Numbered from the stretch's first letter, positions 47,150 to 59,699 are shown. The stretch is 64,000 bases of DNA from Trema orientale (GCA_002914845.1 JXTC01000089.1:711859-775858); one strand, 5' to 3'. Made by a program: numbers and translations. The notes: generated from the letters alone by a model not told the origin.

Positions 47150-48350
47150 GAGATGATTCATTTTCAAATCTCTAATGAAATAATACCAAAAGTTGGTATA
47201 GATTTTGAAACTGAAGAAGAATGAAGCTTATGATTTTTATAATGCTTATGCCTATAAAGTTGGATTTGGTATTCGTAGAAGTAAAGGACAAAAAAATAGA
47301 GATGAGAGAGTGGTAAGTAGAACTCTTTGTTGCTCTTGCGAAGAACATCGCGGGAAAGATAAACGAGATATTAATGTATAGTGTCATCAAGCTGAAACAA
47401 GATTCGGCTGTTTAGCAAGAATGAAAGTTAACTCTCGCCAAACTAGAAGATATCTTGTTATTAAATTCATTTATGAGCATACTCATAAGATATCTAGCCC
47501 TAATAAGAGTCATCTGCACAGATCATAAAGAAGAGTAACTCCAACTCAAGCAGCTGAAATAGACATATTATGCAAATATGACCTCAACCTAAAGAAATAA
47601 GAGTATGAATAATACAATACAAGGTTATGTCAGTTACAAGCATGATCCATTGTGCTTTTCTGAACACTTTGAAAGGCTGTTCGAGCGTCGTCATTATGAA
47701 GAGTTGCAAGCTGATTTTAAAGCAACCCAGACTAGACCAAAATTGTCTTTTGAAGTTGAAATTTTAAAGCCTGTGGCGAGTCTATATATCCCAACAATGG
47801 TAAATATATTTCAGACTCAAGTATGCCAGAGTTATGATTGTACTATTATTTTCTGTGGTGAGAATGAGATATATAAAAATATAGAGTTATACCCAATAAA
47901 AAGCATCTTCACCATACAGTTGAATACAATTCATCCAATAGCATGGTGATATGTTCTTGCAAGAAATTTGAGTTTACGGGAATTTTGTGTTCACATGCTC
48001 TTAAAGTTATTTCTGAAAAAAAATATATTGAAAGTTTCTGCGCAATATATTTTGAAAAGATAGACAAAGGATGCAAATATCGAATATAGAGTAAATAAAT
48101 ATAAAAGTGTATATAGTAGTGAAGGTCCTAAAGTCCACATAGCAAATAATTACCAAGAAATATGTAGACTTCAAACTCGCATAGCAACAAAGGCAATAGA
48201 GCATGAGAGAACATACGAAATTGCGATCAGCAGTCTCCGAAAGATTTTAGAAGATGTTGATACATATTTAAGAGGAAGAGAGAATGAAAAGCCTAGATCA
48301 AAATCGTATGTCCAAATTGTACATACCCATGATGAGAGTGAGTTTTGAAG
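47150..48350 (+). pseudogene. Decayed FAR1-related (FRS, Mutator-derived) gene lacking the transposase core
   Basis: Three FRS pieces are recognisable in order. At 47190-47500 lies the FAR1 DNA-binding domain (VGIDFETEEE, then after a frameshift AYDFYNAYAYKVGFGIRRSK, RTLCCSCEEH, stop, FGCLARMKV, FIYEHTH). At 47605-47815 is the tail of the MULE domain (FSEHFERLFERRHYEELQ and FKATQTRPKLSFEVEILK). At about 47949-48025 is a SWIM zinc finger (CSCKKFEFTGILCSHALK) in another frame, followed by a helical C-terminus with AIEHERTYEIAISSLRKILE up to about 48340. The catalytic middle of the MULE domain is deleted between about 47530 and 47605. Stops and frameshifts rule out function. Confidence 0.8.
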
Positions 48351-48844
48351 CAAAGATGAAAATAATATTAAAGGAATTTGAATAAAAACAAAAGGAAGAG
48401 CTCCTGATAAATCTAATAGGCCAAAAGTGCTCTTGAAAAAGCTGGAAAAAAGAAAAAAGTTGAATACCGTTACACCAGAAGTTATCTCCACGTCAGGTAG
48501 TATTGGTTTTCGAATCCACGTGCACTCAATATTATTATAATTATATTGATCTAATTCAACATGATTTATTATTCTCTTGTTCATCACATGTATTTATTTG
48601 TTTGATTTTTTACATTAATGTTTTCTCACGTCATTTAGCTTTCATGTTGACATAGTTTCTTATGATTAGGCTGCAACTAGAACGACATCTGGTAATGCTA
48701 CTTTGGAAGGTCTTATCCAACAAAATTTATTGTTCCCATGTACATCACATGTAAGAGAAAGAGAGAATGGCGAGTACTAGGTTCTCTTGGAGAAAGAGGA
48801 AAAGAAAAGTAAAGTGAGGTGCTAGCTTTTTGACTTTTTAACTA

Positions 48845-48985
48845 ATTAAGACTTCGTTTTTTTTTTTTTTTTTGTTTTTGAAACTGAGCTCATTAAGACT
48901 TTTAGCTAGTAATATATAATTAACACGACGATATTTTTAGGGGTTTAATGGATTAGTGTGCTGACAGATTTTAAAAGGCTGGACA
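48845..48985. repeat. Right direct repeat flanking the FAR1-related pseudogene
   Basis: See 46031-46165. The two repeats are 2.7 kb apart and enclose the pseudogene. They lack TG...CA ends, so they are not LTRs. Confidence 0.75.
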
Positions 48986-49310
48986 GGGGGTTTTCCTCCC
49001 TGGTAAGGGAGATATCTGATTAGAGAAAAGAAGAGGAAACGAAGGGACTGCCAGAGACGGAGCGCGCCTTCTTCTACATAGGAAAGAGAGAGGGATCAGG
49101 TGAGAGCCTCTCTCTCTCCTCTTTCTCTCTCTAAAAGCGCGTTTTGTGCTTTTGTCTTTTAGGACTTTTTAAATCTTGTAAATATGTAGTAAACATCAAA
49201 GAATATGAACTTCAAATCTGCCAATTATGTACAAATACTTCCAGCCAGAAAAAAAGAAAAAGAAAAAAAAAACTAATGTACAAATATTATCCTACATTGT
49301 CTTTCCTCAA
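48986..49310. other. GC-richer patch and SYT 3' flank
   Basis: 49017-49140 is an unusual patch for this neighbourhood: 'gggactgccagagacggagc', then CT-rich DNA, with a possible donor 'cag|gtgaga' near 49100. It resembles an untranslated first exon on the + strand, but no coding exon follows. The 3' UTR of the synaptotagmin gene ends here on the minus strand. Confidence 0.35.
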
Positions 49311-52300
49311 TTAAGTATCTCGGAATATGGGCTGAGGAGTCCACTTAAAATGCAGATTGAGCCTTCCAGATTTTGCACCCTCTAATGGAAAACTGTCCTG
49401 AAATTCCCCTTCAAGTAGGGCCCTTGTAAGGGTCATGATGACCCTCCCTATTTTATCCTGAAAGATTAACGGAAAGTACTCAAAATTAGCACAATTTGAA
49501 TTGTGAAACTAAAAAGAAGATGAGCAAAAATGCACTAAGCTTTGTCCAATTGAAAAGATAATCATGTTAAGTAGTTGTGACAGGGATCAACACAATTTTT
49601 ATAGTTTAAATATATGATTCTGCATGATTATAAAGAACATTCTTCACATTTCAGATCAAGCTTGCCAATCGAAAGAAAAGGCACGGTTAATTTTTGAAGA
49701 GGAACATTACCTTCCCAAAAGTGTCATGATCCCAAACTTCCAAAATTAACATTTCATGCAATGCATCCTCAACAACAAAGTCAAATGTTTGATTCCATAT
49801 TGGATTCAAATTCTCGTTCAGAACCTGAGAAAGCACAAAATAATAGATCTAAAATCATGCATACTATTTATCAGTTCACTGGAGAATGAATCAGAATCCC
49901 ATTTAGTGTTGTTGTCAAGCCTATTTAGAGCCAAATCTGAAAAGTTGGTAAGCTAAGCTATAGTAGTAATATTCAGAAACACAAATCTCACCCTTGTTTT
50001 GGCTTTGGTTTCAGATTTCTTCATTATGAGGACGACATAAGGATCGGCTTTTCCCAACAAATCCACTATTGGTAAGTCTTCAGCGGATATCACTGTCACA
50101 GATAGTACACCTCTCACAATGACCTCCCTCTTCTTGTGAGTGGCCGTTTTGCCAATACCAGAGGCTTCTGTTCCATCATTTCCACTCTTAAGGGCCTTCT
50201 CTAGAGTAGTCAGCGCATAGTCGGGATTGAAAGGGTTCTTAATGTTGCTCTCTGTGCCAAAAGGACAGTACAGGAGTTCCAGTTGCACCTGTGACATTAT
50301 TGGAGTGTCAGACTTCTGTTATTTCATTGAGAGAAAGAATGGACTGATCAAACATAAAAGAAATGTATCGAAAGAAGAAGAAAACAAGGAATACTTAAAA
50401 GGACGACATTCTCACCTGACCCCTGTACTTGGTGTCTCTCTGGACCTCCAAATCCTTCACCAGTTTTAACCAGACATCCTTCACTTTACCCGGCTCGAGG
50501 TCCTTTAAAGGCACTTGAGCGCAGCCAATGAGTTCAGACGCCTGAACCCCTTCATCATCGAAGACCCTTATGGTCAAGTGTTGAGTAGATGCATCTTCAA
50601 CTATGAACTCAAAATGCTCATTCCAGATTGGATTCAGTTGGTTATTCTGACAATGTAATACGATTTAGTACAAGGAAAAACCAGAAACAAGCTGCAAAAA
50701 AAAGAAGGTAAGAAATGTTTCTTACGATTGTTTTACTGGTTTTTGTTTTTTCACGAAGTGGACGTATGAATAACACCGCAAAAGGATCTGACTTCCCAAC
50801 CACGTCTTTATTTGTCAGGTCCTTGGCTTGCACAAGCTTCACCTCTAATGTTCCAATAGGTTTCAACTCCAGATCACTATGACACAACAAAATCTAATAT
50901 CACTGGAAAATGAATTCGTTATTTGGATTATGAATATCATGGCCACTCTTCAAACGAGAATTATGCTGTATAGTTGCTTTTATAGTTGTCTCGCTTTAAT
51001 GTTATATATAATTGAATGTCTTGCATACTATAACACATTTAAGGCTATTTTTAAGTTTTAAACCCTTTTGTCTTGCAAATATTAGAGAGCTCCAGGTTTT
51101 GGTGTGACAATGATGCAATTTGTTGAATAAAAGCAATCACAATGCCAAAAAAATTAGCATACCTGTAATTCCCAAGTAAAATGGGTACAATTTTACGCAC
51201 TGGCCATGTTATGGAATCTTCAATAGCATCTCGTATTGTTTCCTAAACAAATTAGTCTTATAGTTATTTCAAGTATATCTCATACAGAACTCGGAGACCG
51301 AAGAAACATAACAATAGGAGAAAAACTTTGTTCAAACCTCGATAGCATCAGAGATTCCCGGGATTGTTGATATATCACCACCAACAATCTTAAGTGTAAA
51401 GTCCAGCTTTTTCTGTAGAAAGCAGCATTAAAAAGACTTGGAATCAAATCTATTTCTTCTAAATTCACATTTAGCCTATCTAGAATAGATGCTACAAATT
51501 TTATAAGCAAAATTAGTTTGTCTCTATAAAACCGTTCTTAATCATGTCTTTGTATGGCCATGCCATGAAGGACCCCCATGGCCATCTGCATGCAGTATCT
51601 AAAATGTATCATCTCCGGCAATTTTACTTTTTTTTGTTGAAAAATTAAAGGAGTTAGCTTCAACAAGATGTAATGTCACCTTTTCTCTCAGGGAATAAGA
51701 AACAGCTCCGAAACAAGGAAACTCATCAACAAGCGGCTTGAAGATTATCCTGAAAACCCCAGTGAATCCAATGTTTTTCACCTAGACAAACAAGGTAAAA
51801 CCCAAGAAAACAGAAAGGTATAATAAGAATATTTTAGAGAGTTAAGTTAAAAGTAAAATGTTGTCAAAACCAGCACCACATGAAAACAATACATCACATC
51901 ATATGTATGGCTATAAAAACTGGTTTCTTGAGTCTTTGTGAAACCACATTAGTACCTGTATAGGTAGTTTAACACCAACTCTGGTCTTAACATCGATTAC
52001 GATATTCGGGTTACCATCCCACTGCATCTCCAATTCCATAGTGACTCCTCCAGATACGTTTTCACCTTCAACTTCAACGATGGAAACTCCTAAAGAGTAT
52101 TGACCGTTTTTGTGAGTGTCATTACCACAGTCAAGCCAACAAAAATAAAAATACCGTTCTCTCGAAAACACTAGAAATAAAAGTTATTCCGGCATATCTT
52201 CACGTTGCTTTATTTTTTTTCTTTTGAGTAATGGTCGACAAGGCCTAATACATATTTCATGCTTTTCTCCATATAGAATGGTATCCACTGCAAACTCTGT

Positions 52301-53663
52301 TTGAGTTCACAAATATGCTTTTCTCAATTAAATCTTAAACCTGGTTCTTATAACACGAGTATTCTTTTAGCTTCTTCAACTTATATTCTTTCTATTCAGT
52401 CTAGGAAAGCTCCAAGAGCAAAATAAAGTGTTCTTGTTGAAGTCTCTATATTTATAACAAAAATAAAATAAATAAATAAATCAAACGAATTTTTTGATAA
52501 TTTCTTGGCTGCTATAAGCATTTTCTGTTAAATTATAAGCTGAATTATGACAAAGTGCCATTTGGGGTATCAAATAAATTTTTTTTTTTTTTTTCATATC
52601 CTTTTTTGATCTTGAAGCCACTAATATCCAGAAAAATATAGTCTCACTCAGAATAAGAAGCACAATCATGGAACATCCAGAAGCAGGGGAAAGAAAAAAA
52701 AAAGAAGAGATATTTACCAAATCGGGGTATGGTTGAAGCATAAAAAAAAATAGTCTCACTGTAGTTTCTAAGGAAATAAAAATAAAATCCTAAGGTGCAA
52801 GTGCAACATAATCTCTAACTCCAATATTTAATGCCCCATTTGTTCTAGCTTTAAAAAAAAAATTTAAAAAAAAAAGGAACCCATACCTTTGAAAACAAAA
52901 ATCAACTACCCATGGAAGATACAAACCTGTAAATTGTGGAGCCACAGTACCAAGTGTCAACTTGGAGAACTTGAGTGAAGATAAAATAACCGGCCTATAT
53001 TGTTCAAGTACCGGCTCCACATTGCTCCTTATTAGCTCCGATGCTGCCTACCCCACCATAACATTACCACACCCGGTAACCAGTATTATAATTCATACTA
53101 TTCAAAATCCAAGCATTAAAAGGTCTAAACTTGCAAAATAGGGATTATTTTAATTATTACCTCATCAATGTATGGCCAAAGTTTGTCAAGGTGACTATTC
53201 AGCCAATTTAACTGCAATAACGAACGAAACAATATTATCTAACATTGTTAGATAATACGCATATATATACATATTCACATGAGAAATATAGCGAAAAACA
53301 CAGAAAAGAAACTCAACTTTTGGCGCTGCGTAAAAACAACCCAAGGTGGGTAAAACTCAGCTGGAAGAATGGCTTTTGAATCTTTCACTGTCATTCTCGC
53401 AAAAGTAGCCACCGTTTTTGCCTATACATGTGGACATATTTTTATATACCATGTATGAATACTATGCATATAATCAAATTCAAAGGAGAAAAATAAACCA
53501 GAGGGAAATTATTAAAAAAAAAAAAAAAAGGTACTGTAAGGTAGGAAAAATGGTGCACCAAATCGGAACGACGCCTGGATCTCGCATTTTCGGCTCGAGC
53601 GTAGGCTATGATTAAACCGAGGCCGATGGCCATGCCAATGATCAAGCCAGTGAAAAACGACAT
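49311..53663 (-). CDS. SYT4: Plant synaptotagmin, SYT4/SYT5 (NTMC2T2) type
   Basis: ER-anchored tether of ER-plasma membrane contact sites. Thirteen exons in gene order: 53559-53663, 53317-53421, 53161-53211, 52927-53047, 51956-52089, 51680-51781, 51338-51412, 51163-51242, 50726-50876, 50416-50646, 49992-50288, 49711-49824, 49311-49457, giving 570 residues. The N-terminal helix MSFFTGLIIGMAIGLGLIIA is followed by RRRSDL. The SMP lipid-transfer domain (about residues 68-250) contains WLNSHLDKLWPYIDEAASEL, VEPVLEQYRP, LTLGTVAPQFTG and VKNIGFTGVFRIIF. C2A has KDLTNKDVVGKSDPF and FDDEGVQASELIG; C2B has AEDLPIVDLLGKADPY and WDHDTFGKDKIGR with a complete set of Ca-binding acids. The start follows the ATG nine bases after an in-frame TTG. 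The exon 2/3 border shows no GT donor in frame. SYT4 is chosen over SYT5 only because an SPS gene is the neighbour. Confidence 0.92.
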
Positions 53664-55253
53664 CGTTTGCAATCCAATTCAGAAATTCTATACCTGTTTC
53701 AGATGTTATTGTTATGTTAGGATTGAAACTTGAGTTTTTCTTAATTCAGAGGTTAATCTGAAAACAGAGTTTTTTGGTTGAGTCATTTCGTCGAACAGAT
53801 GGAGTAAATAGAAATTTGATATAGGAAAGCTTTAGTTATGGTGACAAGTTTACGAACAGGGGTTGGACATGCCAGAAAGACAGCTTTTAGTATTATTATT
53901 ATTGTTATATTATTCATTTGATTTTCTTTTTGAAAAAATTATTTGACCCAAATAAATGGTTGATTTTGCAAACAAGAAAGTAATATGTTCTTTTCTTTCG
54001 CTTTCCTTCCTTTTAAATTCTCTTTTTGTTGTCTTTATTATTATTAGTTTTTTGCCGCCATATTTTCTTTATTTGCAACTACCGTATGAATCGATGCCAT
54101 GCAATGCCAGCTTTGTTTTAGATAATCCAATTTTCAATTTTTGGATAACTGTTATTATATTTTTAATACATTGATATCACATGCAGTATTATAGCTTAAC
54201 AAAAAAGTTAGCTTAAAAACTTATTAAACATAGTATTGTTATTTAAAGATTTTTCTTTTTTTAATTTTAAGGGGTTGATAACCATATTTAAAGATGAAAT
54301 GATATACGGGCCATTATTAGTTGGATAATGTTTCATCCAAAAAGATTCAACTAAAGTATGAAAGATGGTTACAATATGTGTAAGGTAAAATTTATATTTT
54401 TTTAAAAGTTACTACAATTTTCCCTAAAAAAAATTATGACAATTTAATCCCTCAAAAAGAATTATGACTTTTTGAAAAATATTTTTTCTTATAGAAGTCA
54501 AATTATAAAAAAAAAAAGAGGGCTAGAAAAGATCAATAATGGACTATGCTTTCATCTTTTTATTTATTTATTTATTATTATTATTATTATTATTTTTTAC
54601 TTTCATCAAAATTGGGACACAAGTGCAATAGCACGGTTTTCTACTACGAATGTGCGAACAATATGGACGTAGAAGAAAAACTGTTAATGAATCATTATTT
54701 ATATTTTAGAATATCTACAGAGAAAAAAACAAATTGATTATATAGTTGTTCGTGGTATCTGATTCTTTGATTTCTTGTATTAATTAATAAATGGCGTGCC
54801 CCAACCGTATTACCTGCCGTCACAGCCACGTGTCACGATGGTGACTTGCCCCCGTTGGCGGTTTCTACTTGGCACGTGGATCCATCACGTGATTCTTGCC
54901 TCTCGTTTATTTCTATTTTTTTTTTTCCATCACCCTTGCAAATAGTCAATACGTAATGCGCATGAGTTTCTATATAAATATATATTAATATTATAATTGA
55001 TCTAAGGATGAAAGATTGAAAATTTTATTTAATTTTTTGACGATAAAGACTAAAGAAATTGAAATTGAGATCTCAACATTTGATGAAGTAGATGTAGTTG
55101 ATATTCAGGCCGATAATTTCGCAAAGGAGAAAAAAAAAATATATATATATATATATATTCAGTACGCCAATAAGATCAATAACGAAATTAAAAGCTCCAT
55201 ATAGTAGCACTCTCGGTCCCTAAGGGCGTGGTATAGGATTCGATAAAACATAC
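53664..55253. other. SYT promoter side and spacer
   Basis: No gene. The first few hundred bases should contain the SYT promoter. A (TTA)n tract lies at about 54567-54594, and the CACGTG cluster at 54827-54891 is listed separately. Confidence 0.45.
54827..54891. promoter_or_regulatory. Cluster of three CACGTG G-boxes
   Basis: CACGTG occurs at 54827-54832, 54873-54878 and 54886-54891, in contexts CCACGTGTC, GCACGTGGA and TCACGTGAT. The surrounding 100 bases are GC-rich within an AT-rich spacer. G-boxes/ABREs bind bZIP and bHLH factors. The target is uncertain: the SYT start is 1.2 kb away on the minus strand, the SPS start 5 kb away on the plus strand. Confidence 0.55.
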
Positions 55254-55312
55254 GGTGCGTTTAGTATAGAATTCGAATCCGAATAGGATTTGAATCCTGT
55301 ACCAAACGCACC
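55254..55312. mobile_element. 59-bp near-perfect palindrome with GGTGCGTTT ends
   Basis: GGTGCGTTTAGTATAGAATT at the left is mirrored by 'gaatcctgtaccaaacgcacc'. GGTGCGTTTGGTA termini are common in plant hAT-like MITEs. Another GGTGCGTTTGAT end is at about 55515. Confidence 0.65.
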
Positions 55313-55647
55313 TTTTTAACTTTCTATATAAAACTGTTTCTGGATTTGAAGAATAGAATTTGAATCTTATACTAATTGCGCCTTAAATTTTTTCATTTAT
55401 TTGCAATTTAGCCCTTAAAAAAATTATCTTTGTAATTTAGTATTTGAATTAACATATTTATAGCAATTTGGTCCAAAACATTGCTACGTACTAAATATTA
55501 TAATGACTCAAGGGTGCGTTTGATAAAAACTGAAAGAGCATGTCAAACTCGCACCCAACAACTCCGTTGAAAGTGTTTCTTCATGAGAATCGTGATCGTC
55601 GGCGATTGGCATATGAAAGAGAGATAAAGTTGTATTTTCGATTGAGT

Positions 55648-55822
55648 AATATTATGGGATGCGGTGTCTAACACTACATGATGTGTCAGGTTTTTATTGG
55701 CTAATTATAATTATTTTTCAGTTAAGCTCATGTGAGACTCAATTTTTTAATTAGAATCAACAATAATAAATTGGTACGTCGTTGTAGTGTTAGGCACCAC
55801 TGATGCCTCACGCCATTGCTAT
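55648..55822 (-). mobile_element. Second copy of the HPGT-intron MITE
   Basis: In reverse complement it matches 13085-13252: 'gcatcagtggtgcctaacac', 'gattctaattaaaaaatt', 'ataattataattagccaat', 'tgacacatcatgtagtgtta'. The right side carries GGCACCACTGATGCC. Confidence 0.6.
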
Positions 55823-56092
55823 TTTTAATATTGTCTTTATAAGAGTAAAAAGTGCACCACATGTCTAAGTTTTCCGTTTAAAAGTCACGTGTGTCTATAC
55901 CCTATACGGACTTATATTAAAAGACATTTAATTTTGGACCGTGGAATACTTATTCATCTTCAATGGTCCCTTCGTACACGTGAGCGCGCGGTGAGAGTCT
56001 ATTAGGAGCGCAAACTTGAAACACAAGTAACTTCATGTCACACACAATTCTTAATAAAAACCAATTAACTGTCTTGATTTTTTTCTTTTTTT

Positions 56093-56447
56093 GGATAATA
56101 CCACTTTTATACGTCATATTTTGATACTTTGTTCAATTTGTACCCTTTGTTTTGATTATTATTAATATTAACCCTTAGATTTGAAATATGTTATAAATTT
56201 ATACCCTGACACCAATTTAGAGTGGTTAATTTACCATAATGATTTAATAAATTTATTCTCGAATCAGTTTTTATATGGTTTATTTTTAATTTTTAAATAA
56301 TATCTTGGTAAATTAACTACTCTAAATTAGTGTAAGGGTATAAATTTGTATCAAATTTTAAATCTAAGAGTCAATGTTGATAATAACCAAAACAGAATAT
56401 ACAAATTGAACAAAGTGTCAAAATACAAAGTATAAAAGTGATTTATC
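56093..56447. mobile_element. Fold-back element with arms of about 145 bp
   Basis: The left arm GGATAATACCACTTTTATAC ... 'tttagagtggttaatttacca' mirrors the right arm 'tggtaaattaactactctaaa' ... 'aaagtataaaagtgatttatc'. Half-copies of its right arm occur near 20080, 29890 and inside the 5179-5935 duplication ('gataatagtcaaa'). Confidence 0.8.
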
Positions 56448-56586
56448 AATTTTTTTCCCAATATTATTACACTTTTGGCTTTTCAATAACTAAAACAGAA
56501 TATATAAATTGAATAAAGTGTCAAAATACAAAGTATAAAAGTGATTTATCATTTTTTTTCCAATATTGTTACACTTTTGGCTTTTC
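56382..56586. repeat. 103-bp tandem duplication overlapping the fold-back end
   Basis: Units 56382-56484 and 56485-56586 start 'aataaccaaaacagaatata' and 'aataactaaaacagaatata' and are almost identical through 'acacttttggcttttcaa'. The duplication copies the right end of the fold-back element plus its flank. Confidence 0.85.
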
Positions 56587-59500
56587 AACTTCCATCAAAC
56601 ATTACAAATATCTCTAACAAAAAACTAAACACATGTAAGTGAATTGAACTTTGTTGCTACAGGTTTGTTAATTCAAGGAATAAATTGTCCAAGAAAAAAA
56701 AATGGTCCAAATTGCGAATGAGTGATAACCATTAAATCTTAGAGCAAAATAAAAGAATTTTGGGCCTAATTTTGGTAAATATTAGTTTTTAGATATTCTA
56801 ACACAATAACTGCTATATCAGTGTATATTATATAAACGTAAAATATGATGTACTTAATATCAAAGTCAATATTCGGTACATAAATTAAATCTGATACATA
56901 AGTAGATATACTAAGTGTGAAAAAAACATACTCGGCCATTTAGCTATAAAAAGATAAAAATAGACATTTATTAAAAAGAAATGTTAAAAAAAAAAAAGAT
57001 TCCTACTCTAATTTCTCCAATACTATTAATTACCCGTCCCACTGAGTAGAATAGAGGACGCATATAAGTATTTTCATTTTTATTTATTTTTCCACTGGAG
57101 TATGATGTATTGTTATCAGGAATATAAATATACATTTTTTTATTTTCTTATAATGGAATATAATCTTTTCTTATATTAGTTATGATATGGAATACAAATC
57201 TATTTCTTTAGAATAAAGGAAAAGCAGCTCATCACCATGTTATCCCGAAGAACCGGACCCAAAACACCTGCCATAACCTCCATGAACAGCTCCTTTATAT
57301 CTTTTTCATTATAAAAGATGAAAAGGCATGCTCATCTTTATTATTAGTATGACCCATCTAAATCTCTCTCTGGTTTTCTGGTGTAAATGACCCACGTTAC
57401 GTTCGTTAATAATATAGTGAAGTATATAGATACTAACATGACAGGCCAATGTGAAACTAGGCATCCCATGTTAGCATCTGCTGGCCACTCATATGCACTT
57501 TTTGCCTGAAATGACTAATCGTGTATTCCCGGTTTTGGCCTCATATTCTAATTTCTTTTCTTTTTTTCTTTCTTTGTTCCCCTGCTTTCTCATCTAGAGC
57601 TCTAATCGATTGATTACCGTCGAGAAATCCCAATCAAGCATTGATTCTTCATGAATATAATGCAAATATTTGATAGCTGCTTTAGGAAATTGGTACTTAA
57701 TTAGGTGCAACATCTCAAGGTTTTTTATCGGGAGTGAGAAAATTTAAACTTACTATCTCAATATTAAACGTAACTGTGAGTATGATTATAAATCGAGCTA
57801 AGTCTGTGACCATCGAGCTAAGTCTGTACCACAACATCTCGAGTTATTTAATTGATTAATATCTAAACTCAAAACTTTTATCGAGGCTCATTTAATTGTA
57901 CAATCTTTGGAGACATCATCTATAAAATGTAAACAGAATATTGAAGATGGGATGTTTTCCAAACTCTGGCGATTTCAGCTCATTGCCGCCGTCGATTCTT
58001 TTCCTTTTTATTCTTTTCACAATCGCAATATGATCGACTACGCGATGAGGATCTATGCTTGACTATTTTATTTCAAATAAGAAAAATATTAAAAAGAATA
58101 AATAAAAGGAAAAGAGAAAACTTTTCTATTGATCATATAACATAACTAATATTCGTTCGATTAGTTTGTTCAATGTTGACTTCGAGAGGATCGAGTTCCA
58201 GAAATTATATACTCCATCTGCCTCTGATAACATTTTGTAATTGCGTTTTTACAAGAATATTACATTCAACATTTTATAATATTCTAATTCCTAGCTAGTA
58301 TTCAGTAAACATTTTTTTTCCCTTTTAAGTTGTCATGTTATCAGAAATTATAAAGTGAAAGGGTGTGAGTTTACTCAAAGAAAGGAGAAGTGTGTGAGTG
58401 GAAATTTGCAACATAAAATATAATATTAGGGAGTAAGTAAAGCAATGGAAATATGATGATAAATCACCTTTAAGTGAATCCAAAGCAATGTGTGACGTAT
58501 CCTGTTAACAAAACGATCATAAAAACAATAATAGTGTTTTAATACCAAATGCATGTTCCCTTTGGAGAGCGCGGCTAACTAACTATTCAACATATGAACT
58601 GTATTATATGCTTTATGATATTAATGGTAAATTGTGAAATTTTTGAGTTCACATATAGACAAGAAAGTGGAAAAAAGAATAATTCTAGCACTGTTTTCTT
58701 TATTTATTTCTTCTATAAGAACATTTTCTAACTTCTTCTTCCACTTCCTCTATGTTGGCAAATTTTGGTTCATTTGTTGGTTAAATTATGACCCATTGCA
58801 AAATGCCTCCGATACTCTTCTTTTCCCCTCTTAAGGAAATACTCAAGTCAAATTTTAAACCTCTTGGGCATATTAGGTAGAACCCTTATTGGAGATTTTA
58901 TTTATGTTTTTTTTTTCCTTGAGTTGATGATATTTCTAATGAAATTTTTTTGATAAGGATATATTTCTAATGAATTGGCTCTAAAATACCCAGCAAAAAA
59001 AAAAGAAAAAGAATTGGGTCTAAATACAAGAATATCTATTTTTCAGTCATTTATTGCTTTCTCAGAAGAATATTAGGTCTAGGACACTCTTTTGCATGCT
59101 TCATTACTTAACATATAGATTCAAGAATAATGTTTTAAAAATATGAGATTTTCGGTTAATAAAAAAAAAAAAAGAGTGATCTAAGTCTCCTAGCACCGCT
59201 CTTATTTTTATTGGTACATGGCAAAGAATTTTAGGTGTATTTTTCTTAAAAGTGGAAAGAAACACTTTTCAGACAAGAAAGGAAAAACAAAACTTGCCAT
59301 AAGAATGTTTTATCAATTAAGCGTGTCCATTTCATTCCATGTGGCACTTGATAAAAGGTCTCAGTTTTCGGTTAGTTATTCCATAACGAAGGGACTGATT
59401 AAATTAAATTATTTTGCTTCGTCCTCAACAATTTTCAACAATTTCGTCACAAATCACAAGAATCTACTTTTGGCACCTAAAATCTGGCTTAAAAAGTGGG

Positions 59501-59636
59501 ATTATAATTTTTTTCTCCAAAAAAAAAAAAGGCGACAGAATAATAACAATAACAAATATATAATATTATGATAGCACATTTTTGTTTTTAATTCTGAAAA
59601 GTCCAGAGAGATCGCAAAGTTGAAGAAAAATTCTGC
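56587..59636. other. Spacer upstream of sucrose-phosphate synthase
   Basis: No gene is supported. A GC-richer patch at 57228-57296 is open on the minus strand (reads ELFMEVMAGVLGPVLRDN) but has no identified family or exon context. The rest is AT-rich. Confidence 0.4.
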
Positions 59637-59699
59637 GAACACGTGTCAACCTCTCAGCGACTCCCATGTCACTAAAGCTCTTTGAGATTTGATGTAGGT

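Noticed and set aside
59218..59571. 117-codon open frame upstream of sucrose-phosphate synthase
   Set aside because: Low-complexity ends, no recognisable motif, lies in the promoter region; nothing beyond length supports it.
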